Shown here one piece after another: positions 22,322 through 36,303 of a stretch of 64,000 nt of DNA. The notes under the pieces were generated by a model. That model ran no database searches, was not told the DNA's origin, and saw only the letters and a list, made by a program, of their open reading frames with translations. The stretch covers positions 248,001 to 312,000 of the forward strand of contig VWZX01006714.1 of NCBI GenBank assembly GCA_013399015.1. The letters are read 5' to 3'. Within the stretch, counting starts at the first letter, position 1, and each line of letters starts with the position of its first letter. A program made the position numbers and the translations under genes. Source of the DNA: Galbula dea (taxonomy: Eukaryota; Chordata; Aves; Piciformes; Galbulidae).

Positions 22322-23310
22322 CCAGCCTTGGTTATGCTCCAGCTGTGCCATCAGCCAGCACCAGAGCCTCCACGTGTGAGAGAGGCACTACTGGGGAATA
22401 AGGATGGAATCCAGCATGGTTGCCCTCTGCTAGGTCCTCCTTGCCCATGCTAGGCACAGAGCAGCTCTCCATCATGCTGTGAGCAAGGAAGGGCAGGGAG
22501 TGCAGAATGCAACCTGGAACTGTCTGGGTGGGGAAGGAGGATGAGCAGATGCTTCCAGATGTGCTCCAGAGCATATGCAGGTGACTTTATCACCCACTAC
22601 CTCCTGCAACAGCAGGGCTGGCAATGGGAGAGATCAAGTCTCTGAAAGACATGGTCCCCCACTTGCAACAAGAATGAAGCTTTAATTTCTAGCCCCAGCT
22701 GGTTGTGAGATATTGGGCATTAAAAGCACATCATTCTGATTACTGTCTTACTTCTTTTTCCAGTTTCATTTCTCACTTGGATTCCAGCTTGATTTTACTG
22801 TGTACTCCCTCAAGATCCACAAGTGCCAGAAGTCAGTGCTGTATACCATTGGAAAGCTCAGCCTCCCTGCTTTCAGATGGTATAATTAAAGCATTAATCT
22901 CTTACTCCAGCAGCCTGCAATACAGCAGCTGCTAAAATAACATGGAGAGACTGCTACAAAAAGGGACTTTGCTTCCAAGAGAACTGCAACAACTTTTAGG
23001 GGCAGCAAACAACATGTGGTAAGGTCCAAGGGCAAGAACAGTTCTGGCCTTTGAAACTAGAGGCTGCTGTTGAGTCTCAAATCTGCTCCTGCCTGGACAG
23101 TTGCAACCTGCTATAAGGCAAAACATATTTGAATCTCTTCATGCCTTGTTGAGCTTGGGTTGAGCTGGTGGCTTCTTGTGTCCAAAGCTGCTTCTCTGTA
23201 GTTGAAAGAGCTTTGGGAAATGCAGCCTTGAGCTTGGCAGTGCTGGGAGATGGTTGGGCAGAAGGGGAGCAGTGAGTGTTTAGCCTTGATTGAACACTGA
23301 GTGTGGGCTG
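22322..23310. other. Unique sequence
   Basis: Nothing recognised between the minisatellite and the next CR1. Confidence 0.55.
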
Positions 23311-23590
23311 CAGAAGTTCTCCCAAGGAACAAGTGATAGGATAAGAGGAAATGGCCTCAAGTTGCTCCAGGGGAGGTTTAGGTTGAACATTAGGAAATGT
23401 CTTCCTCAAAAGGGTTGTGAAGTGCTGGCCCAGGCTGCCCAGGGCAGTGGTGGAGTCACCATCCCTGGAGAGATTTAAAAGCCATGGAGATGTGGTGCTG
23501 AGGGACATGGGTTAGTGGTGACCTGGCAGTGCTAGTTAATGGTTAGACTTGATCTAAAAAGTCTCTTTCAGCCTGAATGATTCTATGATC
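23311..23590 (+). mobile_element. CR1 LINE 3' end
   Basis: It carries CTCCCAAGGAACAAGTGATA, CCAGGCTGCCCAGGGCAG and GTGCTGAGGGACATGGGTTA, and ends in ATGATTCTATGAT. It is a type with ACATGGGTTAGTGGTG rather than the type B GCCATGG ending. Confidence 0.92.
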
Positions 23591-26500
23591 CTAAGTTCTC
23601 CACTCCCAAGAGAGCCTGAATCCCTTCTCTCCTCTTCCTTTGTCATCCAGCTGCACAGGGCAAAACATCTGCCATGTACAAGGGGAGGTTTAGGATCTTG
23701 ACTCACCTTTGCAGAGGTCCAGTTTGGGGCTTCTGTAACTATGGAAAGTTGAGTAACCCATGAAAAAACAATATTCTGGAGCTTGTGGAGATGCTCTGCT
23801 CCCTTGCAGACTGGGATGGCACCATGCTCCACTCTAGATCTTCTAGAGGAGCAAAGCCTTGGTCCCTCTCCAAATGCAAGTGATGAGCTCTGGTAGAAGG
23901 AGAACATCTCCTCCTGAGCTGCTGTGGCCTCCAAAACTCACATGGGGTTTCTCTTCATCAGGGCATGAGCTGCAAATGATTTTCATAGCTTGATTACCAC
24001 TCTTCAAGCTGATTTCCATTGGCTGCTGCAGAGGAGCAGAAGAAGATGGATGTTTTCCATTACTTGATGTAATGACCAGGAGGCAGCCTAATGAAACCTT
24101 TACAACCAAAGTTTACAGAGAGCCTGCAAGCAGTGATCAATAGCCAGAGGTCCAGTGCATAGATTCCTGGGGTCCATGCTGCAGGAAATGAGAGGGGAGA
24201 GGAAGAGGATGGAGTTGGGAACAGTGGAGCAGGGAAAGGACAGAGGAGGAGTGAAGTCTTGGGTGTGAGATGGGGTATGGAAGGAGAGGAGGTGGCTGTC
24301 AGTGGGTTTTGTTGCTCCCACAACACATCTGGTTTGTTCAGCTCTCCAGTGCAATGTTGCTGGCTTTTCCATTCCCTCTGCAGGTAAATCATTGCATCTC
24401 CAGGCTCTAAATTACCTGCATAGCTCTCTTACCACCCTCCTTCAGCTGCAGTACCCTCAAGGAAGAAGGAATGAACAAAAACCCCTTGGAAATTGGTAAA
24501 AATTTCACCCAGAAGAATCACAGTGGGTCTGCTCTGAAACAAACCCCAAACCCCAACAAAATAAACCTCTGAGGCACTTTCAGGAGCCACTTTAAGCTCC
24601 TTATTGCTCATCCAACCCAGGGGAACCATACCCAAAGTAAGCCCTGCCTCAGGCTGCTCTGTGGCTTGGATGAACCAATGCATCACTCTCCTCTATTTAC
24701 TGGCTTAGCAAGTGCTGCTGAGTGAACAGCCAGTACAGGACTGGCAGTTTGAACTGATTGACCTGTTGGGAGGTGGACAACAACCCTAGGAAGGTGATCT
24801 AAGTGTCCACTGAAGGCTATGTCCACATGCATGGCCTGTGCCACAGTGCTGGAAACCTGCTTTATGGATCTGGACTTCATTAGACTGAGAAGAGGGAAGT
24901 GTGTTCCCAGGTGGAGAGAGGTCAGTCTGTAGCTTTCAGCTGAGCTAACAAGTTGTATCAGCAAGACAGCATCTGTGTGAAACAGAAGATGTCCTAGCTA
25001 TTGCATGTTGGAGAAGTCAGCTCCTTCAGACTTCTATCTCCTGCCCTACAGCTGCTGGAGCTGTGCTGTTGGGAGGAGATGGAGGTGGTGCTGTTGGCAT
25101 GGCCAGGCAGAGGCTGTCCTGGGACACACAAGGCTGGAGAGAGCAAATGTGCACCATGGGATAGCTCTAGTTAGCAAGAACCAAGGAGCCAAGGGCTGGA
25201 TTCATCTCATGGAGGATATGGGAGAGAGCTTGCAATGTACCCACAAGCACTGATCAGGCTCTGGAGCCTCATTAGTCCTCAGGAGGAACCCAGTTAGGAT
25301 GTGAGACTGATGCAGGGTGGGCTGCAGGCAGGTCTGTCCTGCAGAGGAGCATGAGGAGCTGCTGTGAGGCAGGGCTGGCCACCATCCCTGAGATGCTCTC
25401 AACCTGCAGCCATAGCAAAAAGGGCATGTGGGCAGTGTCAGAGCCTTTGCTGTGCCACCTGCTGCTGAAAGAAGTCATCCCCAGCCCTGAAGATGGGCTT
25501 GGCCTGTCCAGATTAGCCAGCCAGGCTTTGTTGAGCATGGTTATCTGTGGTTCTGCTGGCAGGCTGTGAGCAGAGAGGCTCACACCCACACCCAAGGGTG
25601 TTACTCCCCTGAGCATCCCTCTCTGAAACAGAGGAGATGCCTCCAGACCATGGATGCTTTCATCCTTCTTGGTCAACAGCAGGCAAGTCAATGAATCCAG
25701 ATGTGGCACAGCTGTATCCAGGCAGGTCTCTATCCTCCTGGGAAATGGTGCTGATGTTGGGCAGAGCTCCTGGGGTTGTACCAAGGAACACTGCAGCTTA
25801 TCTGTATTTCATGGGGGTAGAGCAGCAGATTGTGGCTCTGGCTCTGTGGTTTCTTCATGACTCAGCCATTTCCCCATCTACACAGCCAGGATAATGACAC
25901 ATTCTTCCTTTAGAAAGAGTTTATTGTCTCCAAGTGTGTTAAGAGCTTGGGCAACAATGCACATTAATTGAACATCTTCACTTTTCTGAGTTCCAGGAGG
26001 AAACTTTCAGTGAGGTTAATTCTGATTTGATCTGTATTTAACACTGTGAGGTGCATGGCAGAGTAAATACACTGGCATCCAAGGTGGGAGAAGAAGGGAA
26101 GAGGAGAAAGGACTCTTTGGGTCCACTCTTTGTTGTGGCATTGGGGCTGAGTAAGCACTTGGAAATCAAGCCAGCAAAAATGAAAGGCCCTAGTCATAGG
26201 TTGGATTAATCTGCTCTGACTTCCACATCCAAAAGTTAGATGTCATCCTTGGGGTTGGTTGCCTCAGGCTCCCTCCTAGTCAGTGGAGAGAACTAGGCAT
26301 CTCCAGAGGCTATTTATCTCCTCCCAGACAGGTTGGGTGGATGAATTGCCCTCTGGAGGTGCTGGTCCCTCTCCATTGATGAAGAGAGCTCTGAGTATCT
26401 CATGTATATATAGTAAAAATATATAGGAGGGATGAAGGTGAATCCTGCCTGCTGGGACTGAAAGGAGACAGCTCTGCAGCTGCACAGGGACTTTGGCTGC

Positions 26501-29090
26501 AGGGATGCTCCCAGCAGCTGGTGCAAGGCTATACCTAAAGCAAGGAGATAACTAGCCCTGTGGGAGCTGCCCCCTTTTACACCCTGAGGAGTGTTTCCCC
26601 CCCTCAATCTCCTGAGCCAAGCTGGAGTTTCTCTTGGCATTAATGTACACTTCATGGTCTGGCATGAGAAGCAGATGGACACCCTGCAAGCCTTTGCTGC
26701 ACAGCTGCATCTCACACACACACAGGCAGCTACTTCAGCTACTGATCTGTGTGGACACCAGCAAGCAACCAGCCCAGGTTCAAGCAGCAGAGCTTTGCAT
26801 GGAGGCACTAGAGTGATGGGTCACATTATAAAATCATTAAAAGGGAGGAAATGGAAATTCTAGGCTCCTAACTACCAAACCCCCTAAGCTCTGTGTGTTT
26901 TGCCTTCCTAGAAACTCTTCCAGAGACCTCAGAACCAAACCCTGCATTTCCACAGTCTCTGGTGTCCTCCTTCTCTAGCTGGAATGAATAATAGATAAAG
27001 GAACCATTTTATTTCAAGAGAAGGAGTTGAATGGAGTTTGCTTTAGAAAAACCCCAAAATATCCCCACACAAAAGCCCTGTGACACTCATCCCTGATTGC
27101 TCTTCTGAAAGAAAACTTCCCCCTTTTCATTTATTATTGAAGGAAATTAGGTTGATTGTCAGGAGCTTGTGTGTTGGGGTGGAAAAACAATGTTGTTCTT
27201 GTGAGTTGAGGTGAGAGGAATGTGTTTAGTTTGCCCCTTTGGTATGTTCAGCAGGCAGCTGGTGAGCAGCTCCAGCTCTGAGCATCCCTAGCTTCTCCTG
27301 GCAGGGTGATTGCCAGCTTTCTGATTCTCCTTGCTAGGGTTTTTGTCTCCTTGTAGGAGCATTTTGCCCCCTCTGCCCTACAGCTGGGTAGTAAAAAAGA
27401 GGACAAGGAGGCAGGCTGGTTTCTTCTCTCCTCCTCCTGCATGGCTGTAGCAGCCAAGTCCTCACCTGGTTTTCTCAGAGCCAGAAAGCTGCTCAGAAGA
27501 GGCAGGAGTTGGTATCACTTCCAGATTGCCTTGGCCTCTGCTTTCCTCCACTGGAGCTGATGCCTGGGAGGGATCAAGGCTGCTTCCCTGGGTGAAGGAT
27601 GAACCAGCAGCTAAGGGAAGGATGCAGGCTGGCTGATTTTGGGGGGTCACTGGGTACCACAGGGGTGTAACAGAGTCAGATTAGAGAGACAACAGTGTTT
27701 TGGTGCTGGCATGGGCAGCTGGTGGCTTTCTTGGGAGTCAAGCTGCAGATGAGCAATGCTGAGCTTGGGACAAGGTGTGACAGATTTGCTGGGAGCCCTC
27801 CAAAAACACCATCTCTACTCTTCCTTGGGTCAGAGGGATGCTGCTGACTGCAGGCCCACATCCAGCTCTTCCCTGGGTCAGTGTAGCCCCCTTCTAGTTT
27901 GTGATGGAGAAGACAACACTCCCATCTTCCCCCAGTGCTTCCAGGTGCCAGGAATAAGTCAAGGGAGAGTTTGCCTCTTGGAAATCAGAGCAGTAGGATC
28001 CTGTTAAATACTCTGCAGGAGCATGGAGGGTGTGAGCAGAGCTGCTGGCAGGGGCAGTGCAAGCAGGAGTGTGCCCAAGGCAGGGAAAGGCATTCACCAG
28101 CAGGGATTAATAGGACTGGTGGAGAGGGAAGATGCTGCTGAGATTTCAGCCCTGATGTGTGGTGAAGGAGACATTGAATTTCAGGTTATTTCTTGTTCAC
28201 AGCTGGCACTGTGCAGGCCAGCCAGGGAAGGAGTTAAATCTCTGTGTTCCCACTCACTGCATGCTTTGAGTGCATGGAAATCCATGGCTGGGTCACTGGT
28301 GGCAGAGGCTGAGGGAGGTGGAAGACTCCTGGAGGACACCCAGCTCAGGAGGAGATCTTGGTTGAACCTTGTGCTTTGCTGCTAAATGCTGGTGGTGCAG
28401 GGAAAATCCTTTGCTGGCTGAGCAAATGGACCAAGAAGAAAGAAAAGACAACATCTTGAAGCAGAAGGGGAGAGAAGGGGAAGCTGCAGCCAGAAGTGGT
28501 TGCTGATAGGAATCAGCAGAGAAGGGAAAGGATAAGATCAGATGAGTGAGTCTGAAACTCAGCTCATGCAACACTGTGACCATGCAAGGTGTCCTGGCTG
28601 CTCTCCTCCACCCCAGCTTTTAGCCCTGGGTGGTTTTTGGAGGGTGCAGAGCATGGTAACCACGAGGTGAGCTACATAAAGCTCCAGTGACTTCTGATAA
28701 TCACTGAGCATAAGAGCTCAAGGCAAGAGCAGAGGAAGGACAGCATCTTGGAGAGAAGGAGCCACAGCAGAGCTTGCCATTCAGTTTGCTGCTGTAACAT
28801 TGCTGGCTGGAAGCAGGATTTTCCCCCTCTGCTTGTAGGTCTGTGTACAGAGGATTTCCACCACAGTTGCAATGCCACTGCTCTGAAGTGTTTTCTGCTG
28901 TGGCTTGTTCTGCCCAAGGAGAAGGACAACTCCTGCTGGTAACTCAGCCACACCAAGGAGTGGGCAGGAGATTGGGATAGCAGAAACACAGTGAGCAGCT
29001 TCAGTGCCAAACTTTGGGGTTTGGTTTCAGGCTTGGCCATGCAGGGTTGTGCTTCCCAAGATCAATGGAGGATCAGCTGCAGTGCCACAA

Positions 29091-29140
29091 TGAATTTAGG
29101 GCCAGAAGGGACTTTTAGATCACATAAACAGGCCCTGGAA
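29091..29140 (-). mobile_element. Possible ancient CR1 3' tip, reversed
   Basis: GGGCCAGAAGGGACTTTTAG followed by ATCAC resembles the inverted 3' end of old reptile/bird CR1 families. It is short and diverged, so the call is weak. Confidence 0.35.
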
Positions 29141-29726
29141 AGTCATTAGATATCTCTTTCCTGAGCCTAGGATTTGGTGTTTGTCAAACATAAATCTTCC
29201 AATAAGGTGTTTGAGGTTGATTTAAGGATCTCAGGAGGTGCTGAATCCAGGGCTGCCATTGGTAGTGGATTTTAAAGGTTAATCACCCTTGCTGCTAAAC
29301 ATTTGTGCTGTATTTAATTTGTCTGCCTTTAACTTTTGGTTGGTGCTTATTGCAGTGTCTTTCCCTGCTAGGAGAAATCACTTGGCATTTTCTCCTCTGA
29401 TCAAAGGGGACCTCTCTCTTCTCTCCCCCACAGAGTTTCTCAGTGGCCTTCAGCTGAGCTGGGTTTTATTACCCAATTTATCCTTGTAGCTCTTTTCCCT
29501 TCTAGGTTTCTCCAGCTTCCCTTTTCTAGGTATTTTTGGTTTCTTAAATATGAATATTAGAAAAGAAATCCAATACAATTAAAAGAGCTCTGCAAAACTG
29601 AGTGGTCACTTCCAAACCCAGCAGCATTCAAGGGCTGGAGAGGGTAAGGTCTGTGTCATGTTCCTCCACCACACAAATAGCCCTGCAAGCAGCTGGCTAC
29701 TGCTGGGCTTGGGCCAGAAATGAGGG

Positions 29727-29760
29727 CACATACACACACACACACACACACTCACACACA
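29727..29760 (+). repeat. (CA)n microsatellite
   Basis: About 17 CA units with single-base interruptions (one T each near 29731 and 29752); likely polymorphic. Confidence 0.92.
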
Positions 29761-30030
29761 AGAGTTTTGTGTTTTAAGAGGTGTAATGGGTTGGAAATTG
29801 CATTTCCTTTAATGAATGAGTCACCCACTTAGCACAGCCTGAACACCTGTGCCTGAGATTTGAAGCCTCCAGAGAGACTTTGAACAATATTTGTTATGAT
29901 GAGTGGTAGCAGATTACATGGAATCTTGAAAGGAGGGAGGCTGTGGTGAGGGACAGCAGTGAGTTGTGTTTCCCTAGATGTTCCAACACCAGTGTCACCA
30001 GCATCAAGGATATCAAGTTGTCAGAGAGCA

Positions 30031-30464
30031 CCCTGAAGAGGGTGAAGGACCTGGAGGGGAAGTCATGTGAGGAAAGGCTGCAATCACTTGGGCTGTTCAG
30101 CCTGGAGGGGAGGAGGCTGAGGGGAAACCTCACTGCAGCTTAGAACTTCCTCAGCAGAGGTAAATGAGTAGGAGCTGATCTCTTCCCTCTGCTGACCAGT
30201 GACAGGACCTGGGCAATGGCATGAAGCTGTGGCAAGGGAGGGGCAGGTTGGATCTTAGGCAAAGGTTCTTCCCTCAGAGAGTGGTGGAGCATTGGAACAG
30301 GCTCCCCAGGGGTGCAGTCATGGCACCAACTCTAATGGTATTCCAGAAGCATCTGTCCAATGCTCTTAGCCACATGGGGTGACTTTGGGGTTGTCCTGTG
30401 CACAGACAGGAGTTGGACTCCATGATCCTTGTGGGTCCCTTCCAACTCAGGACATTCTGTGATG
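30031..30464 (+). mobile_element. CR1 LINE 3' part, type D
   Basis: It carries GAGGAAAGGCTGCAATCAC, TTCAGCCTGGAGGGGAGG, GAGTTGGACTCCATGATCC and CATTCTGTGATG. It shares its 3'-end type with the reversed piece at 5249-5528. Confidence 0.9.
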
Positions 30465-33239
30465 TGTGCTCTCCCAGTGATATCCTCAGAGCACTTTGCC
30501 CCTTTCACTGTGCTAAGCCCTTACTCTCCAGGGAGGACAGGAACATGTTTTGCCCCAAACTCTGCATGTTGTGGGTGAGCTGAGTCCCAGGTGACTCAGG
30601 ACCAGCCAGATAGGGAGAACTGGAGCTGCAGCTTGGAAAATTCTTGAGCTGCAAGCCTGGAAACACCAAAGGCTCCTTTTTGTTTGGTTAAACAAGTAGG
30701 GGTGAGGGTAAATCAAGGGGCAGCTGCCATGCAGCTATGTCTGGTTGCAAGGTTGTGCAGTCACCAGGGATGTTAATGGTTGGGAGGTGTTGTGAGCTGC
30801 ACTTGAAGCTTTGCTGGAAGGTATCTGGCCTTTCTCCTTTGCTGTCTGGAGATCTGGGTTTTGTGAAATGGGAAGGGTTGTGGGGTGTTAATCTCCCTCC
30901 TTGTGGCAGCTTGCTTTGGGAGCTTCAGTTAGACCTGCAGTGGACTGCAGCACTTTGCAGTGGTCATCATCCATCTGCTCTGCCTCTTCAGCTCTAGCCA
31001 TAGCTCAGGAGAGGTTTTTGGCCCTGCTTGGGCACAGGATGCCAAACAGGAGGTAACAGGATCCCCTGCTTGTGTGACTGGGGAGGTCTAGGGTGAAGCA
31101 AGAAAGGATAGTGAAGGTGAATGTGCAGGTTGCAACGAGAGGCAAATGCTCTTTGCTCTCCATCCCCTCCTAATTCTGAAGCACATCTGAGCCTGTGCTT
31201 TCTCCTGTGTCACCCCAGAGGCTTGGCTCTGTGTTTTGTGGCAGCAGTGCCAGTAAAGCCAGTGCTCAGGGTTGGAAACTGCCCTCCCAGTGTGAATGAG
31301 TGTGTGCTACCTGTGTTCTCTGTCCACATGCCATGCCCAGAGCCTTGTATCCCTTAAGAGAGGTGGGAAGGAGCTGGAGTGTGGTGTGATACCTTCTCCT
31401 CTCTGATCCCCCACTGCACCTTGGGCACCAAAAGAAGGCACAGAGCAATCCCAGCTGGAAATATTTCCTGTTTCTTGCTTAGATATGAAACTTCTGGGGG
31501 TGCTGGGAAGGAAGATGTGATTTGGCAGCAGTTGGTGCCTGCTGAGGTTAGAAAACCCACGCCTTGGAGGTTGTGGGGGCTGAAACAGCTCAATTTTGAC
31601 CCCTCTTGCAAGCCACAGATGACTTGAGAAGGGAATGAAAACACATCTTGCCCAGTCATTTCTCATCCCTCCCACTCCAGTGCTGATGGGGTCAGAGCTG
31701 AAGCCCACTGAGTGGGGGTGGCTGAGGTGTTCTGGAGCACAGCCCAGGAGGTGGGCTCTGGCCATGCAGCCTGTGCAGAGCCAGAGGTATAATTATCCCA
31801 GCTCCTGTCGCTCTTTGTGCTCTGCCAATGTTTCTGCAAGCCAGAGGGCTGGAACTGATGTATTTATGCACCTTCCCCTGCCTCTGTTTAAACAGCACCT
31901 TGGAAAAGGCTGTAAAAGAAGCCACAGCTCTTCTCAGAGTCCTCTAGGGGGTTGAATTTATTTGTCTTGTGTTGGATGTCTGCTTCACTGTGGCTTTTTA
32001 GTTCTTTTATTGTTCTTTTCCAGTGCTGGAAGTTGGCTTTGCTGCAGAGCAGAGGTGGTGCAAAGAAATAGAGGTTACTGAATAGCAGAGTGTTAATAGA
32101 GACAAGTCAAGTTGGCACAGAGGCATGTGGTAGAGCTGTCACTAAGCTGGGGGGTTACTTTAGCTCCATGTTTAATAATGAGTCTGTGTTCTCCCCTGTA
32201 GTTGCAACTGGTTTGGGCTCCTGTTTTCAGTGGGGCACAGCCTGAATTCCCTGCTCTGCTTGTCCCTGCAGCCAGGCACTTCTCTTGCATCCTTGTGTGC
32301 AGATCCTGATGCAGGCTGAGGATGCTCAGTGCCTGAAGACTGTTACCCTCCAAAAAAACCCACAAACCAACAACTTCAACGAATTTGTGGCTTTTCTTAC
32401 ATTTTCCAGCTCAGGATTGGACTGTGCAGCAGGGAAGGCTTCCAGGCATCTCCTTTAGGCCATTTTGTTATGGTCTTAAACAGAAATCCTTTGTTCCCCT
32501 AGTAAGTAAACTAGCAAGAAACAGCTGAGTTCTCTTTGCCTTGTATGAGCATCCTCTTCTCTCTGCAGCCTGATCTGCAGCCACACTGACTCTTCTGGCC
32601 ACACTGGATTGCTGCATCAGCTCCAGGAGAAGACATCCCCAAGGTACCATGGACCTTTTTATTTCCTGATTACAAGCTGATGTGTCTGAAGGCCATAAAT
32701 CTGTTCTCAAAGCCCTGGAAGTGGCTTACTCTGTGTCTGGGAGGTACCAAGTTGCCTGCACAGGGAGTGTTTGGAAGCATGGCTTCATCTGGCTGGTGTT
32801 AGGTAACTCTGCTTAATCCAGGTCTGGAAGCTTTGGAAAGTGCTTTTGCAAACCTGGAGATGTTTTGAGCTTAGGAGGCTTTTGCCCTGTCTCATTTCTG
32901 CTTGCCTCTTGTATTGCTGAGGGAGAAGCTTAGAAATGTGAATTACCTGAAATACAGTGTGAAAGCTTCTGAGATATCTAAATCATGTGCATATACACAC
33001 AGGCACTTCCAGCTCCTTAAGACTTCATCTCTCCTTCCTCAGCCAAGCCATGTCTGGTTACACTAAGCTCCAGCAGCTGAGAGAGGAGTGGGGAGGAGCA
33101 GGTGAAGGATTTGGACTTATCTTCCACATCTCCTATCCCCAGTGGCATCCTGCCCCTCTTGCTGCTTTCCTTTCCCTGCTCCACCAGGGTCCAAATGCAA
33201 GGTCCTCATTCAAATCCTGTCTCAGATGCAGGGGCTGGG

Positions 33240-33412
33240 GGGGAATGGCCTCTGGGATCCTGAGGGGTGTGCATTTCTGAGCCTTAGGTGCAAGGATGGG
33301 GAAGAATGACCTCTGGCATCCTGAGGGATGTGCACCTCTGAGCCTTAGGTGCAGGGATGGGAGGCAATGACCTCTGGCATCCTGAGGGATGTGCATTTCT
33401 GAGCCTTAGGTG
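33240..33412 (+). repeat. 61-bp tandem triplication
   Basis: Nearly three copies of a 61-base unit start at 33244, 33305 and 33366, counted from the shared AATG before GCC/ACCTCTGG. Each contains ATCCTGAGGG and CTGAGCCTTAGGTG. The second and third copies are the closest pair. Confidence 0.93.
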
Positions 33413-34485
33413 GTTTTTAGATCCTTTTTTCCTGTCTTATTTATCAAAGCTGAAAAGCACGTCAAAAAGTATGACTGTTAGGCTGAGGAACTAATATTTC
33501 TTCCTCAAAATAAGTTTTCAGGCTCTCTCTGTTTCTCCTAGATGAGTTGTGTGCTCTTCCTGTGACTTTTCCTAGCAGATGCTTTGCTGTTGCAAGGCTT
33601 AAACCTGTTGGTGGCCTTGCAGAAAGGTCAGCCTGTGCCAGGCAGTGGTGGAGGTGTGGGGATGCAGGGGGGCTGAGTGTCACCTTCCAAGGATATTGGT
33701 GAAAACCCCTAGAACTTCAAAGCCTGATGAAAGTTGCAGGTGACAAAGGGTGAGCCTCTAGTTGCTGGTTCTCCAAGTTCCATCCCACCTCAGGGTGTCT
33801 GATCCCAGCTGGATGCTTTGGTCCAGCACCAGCATCCAGCAACACTGCTGCAGTGGGGAGATCTGAGGGCAGAGATCATCTTTTTCCTGCTGTGGCATCA
33901 GAGCTGGGGGAAAGCCCCATCCTGAGGCTGAGGCAGTTGAAAGGGAAGGGATGGTGGAAAGAAACAGCAAGGCAAGGCAGAAAGAAATAGAGGGAGTGAG
34001 CAAGGAGGCTTGAACAGCCTTAAGGATCTCAGGCTTTTCCAGTCAGCTGGGGATGCTGTGTGTCTGCCACCTAATTTCATCCCAAACACCCTGAACTGAA
34101 GATAAAGCACTGTGTAATAAACAGCACTCAGCATTTCATTTCCCTGAATGTTCTGGTAGCAACTGCTCATTATTCCAATTATTTCCCCCCTCTGTAATTA
34201 TTCAGCCCCAGCTCTTCCCAGACTCCTGCCTTCACTTGGGTCTCTGTACCTGTGCATGCTGCAGCATCTATTTGGGTGTCCTGCTGCCAATTCAATAGGA
34301 TCCCATTTCAGTTGCTGCTGCCTTTTCCCCTCCCTGTGCCTCCCCTCTCCAATTTGCCTGTGCTCCAGCTGCAGGATGGAGAAGAAAGGCTGCAGCATCT
34401 TGCACAGACACAAACAGCAATGTCCAAGTGAAATGGGGAGGGAAAAATTACTTCCTTGTACTAGCAGCTCTTGACAAGAGCTGCT

Positions 34486-34532
34486 TCTTTCTTCTTTCTC
34501 TCTTTCTTTTTATTCTCCTTCCTTTCTTTTTA
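34486..34532 (+). repeat. Polypyrimidine (CTTT-rich) tract
   Basis: About 47 bases of T and C with CTTT and TTCT units and a single A interruption. Confidence 0.75.
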
Positions 34533-36204
34533 CCTCATGCAATTTTCTGGCTCTGCTGGGCAGGTTACAGAGCTCATCTTGAACGTGCTTGGAGTTAGCT
34601 CCCTAGCACCATCAGCCTTGAGAGGTTGGGGGGGTGGGGGTAGAAGGAAAAGGAGCATGAGGAATGCAATTAGTTTGGGGCAGCAGGACAAGCTCAAATT
34701 GCAAATGCTGATTATTGGGGAGAAAATGAATCTTGGTCCTCCCAGGGCTGGCTTTTCCTGGGCTGCTTTTATTTTTTTTGGCAGCTGGAGAGTGGGAGAC
34801 ATGAATTAGGAGGGGAAAAAAAAATCCCTAGATGTTCTGCAGGGTCTCCAAGGGCACTTCCATCACAAAGTGTTTTGTAATGTGCACATTTATTTCTTCC
34901 CTCTGCCTTCATCTGGAGTACAAAGACTCTGCTGTTTGAGGCTTGCTGTGGATAATTGGAGGCTGGACTGGATTCAGAGGTGTCACAGCAACTCTCCAAA
35001 GTAAAATAGGTGTTGGGTGTGTTTGAGAACTGTAGCAGTGGTGTTACCTTCTGCTGTGCTGAGGATGGCCATGGAGAATATTGGTCAATGAAGAGCATTT
35101 AGTGGCTTTCTGGGTGTTCCCAGCTCCTGGTGAGTTTGCTCAAGATAAGATCCCCTGGGACATCAAGGTGGCCATAGGTATCTGTGTTGGTACTGAGCCC
35201 TGGTTGTCTAGCTGTGACCACCAACATCAGAGGGTCTGGGGAAGAGCTGTGCAGGTGTCTCCACCCCCTGCAATGAATATCCCCTTGTCAGGTGGTTGGA
35301 AATACAAACATGAGACCTCTGAGGGCAAGTATTTTCAAGGCAGTGTCCTGCACTGCCTTCCAGAGCAGAGCAGGCAGCTGGCTGAGACTGTCTTCCCTCT
35401 CCAAGTCCTGGAGAGGATGGTAGAGAGCTTGATGAGGACAAAACTGAAAAGGAAGGTAGGGATGTGCCAGGGCTGTGTCACCCTCAAGCCCAGAAGCACA
35501 CACAAAGCAATAAACATCCTGTATCTTCTGAAGCCATCTGTTTGCAGAGTCTTTGCCCATGCAACAGTCCCTCTTCCCCAGGTAGACTTGTTGCCTCCTT
35601 GTAATCTGTAGGTAAATAGACATCTAATCAACTGGAAAGCAGAGAGCAGAGGTGCTGAGCAGTGATAAGAGTCCAGGGGGGACAGGGACTAGCAGCAGCA
35701 CATGCTCTGGTGGGTGAGTGGGTGCTGGGAAACATCCCTGCAAAGTCTTTGGGGGAAGAAGGCATCTGCTTCATTTGGGGAAAGGAACAGTGGGTCCAAG
35801 CAGAGCCAGTTTGCTCCTCTCCAGAGGCTTTTCCCACCTTGCCAGGTCAAACCCTGTGGGTTTACTGCTTGGAATTGAGGATGTTTTCATCTCTGTGATG
35901 TGGATGATGAGTCCTTGTGTGTGAGGCATGGGCATGGTTTGCAAAGATGATGCTGGGTCCACACCCCCCCCCTCAACCCTGCAGGGCTGCAAATCACTGC
36001 TCCCTCTCAGCTTGCAGCTTTGAGAAGCTGGAGGACCAGCCCAGCATGGGAAGGTGTCCACCAGAGCTGGGTGGCTCTTGCAGGGTGCCCTCTGATATTT
36101 GGGTGGGCATGTTGTCTGGCTGAGCCAGCACCTTCTCCATCCACTCTCTCTTTCTGCTGTGAAGCTCATGCTGCCCCTTAGCATGTCCTTTCCCATCAGA
36201 GCAT

Positions 36205-36250
36205 ATCTTGGAGTGGAAGGGACCCTTGGGGACCACTGAACCCAACTCCA
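36205..36250 (-). mobile_element. Possible CR1 3' tip, reversed
   Basis: ATCTTGGAGTGGAAGGGACC, then CCACTGAACCCAACTCC, resembles an inverted CR1 3' end of about 45 bases. Its length limits certainty. Confidence 0.45.
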
Positions 36251-36303
36251 AGTTCCATTTGAACAGAAAATGAGGTGTGTGCTCAGCACAGGAGCTTCTG
36301 ATT

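Larger units (their letters stand above)
23591..30030. other. Unique sequence with few repeats
   Basis: Only the CA repeat at 29727 and a possible ancient CR1 tip at 29091 stand out. Open frames are short, overlap on both strands and resemble no family I know. Confidence 0.55.

Noticed and set aside
21812..22453. 213-codon + frame rich in Met, Gln, Trp and Gly, and a 174-codon - frame (21669-22193)
   Set aside because: Both lie in the 17-bp minisatellite and polypurine tract. Open frames occur on both strands because of the repeat, not because of coding.
35081..35611. 176-codon + frame
   Set aside because: Unrecognised product, overlapped by several - strand frames of similar length; no supporting signals.
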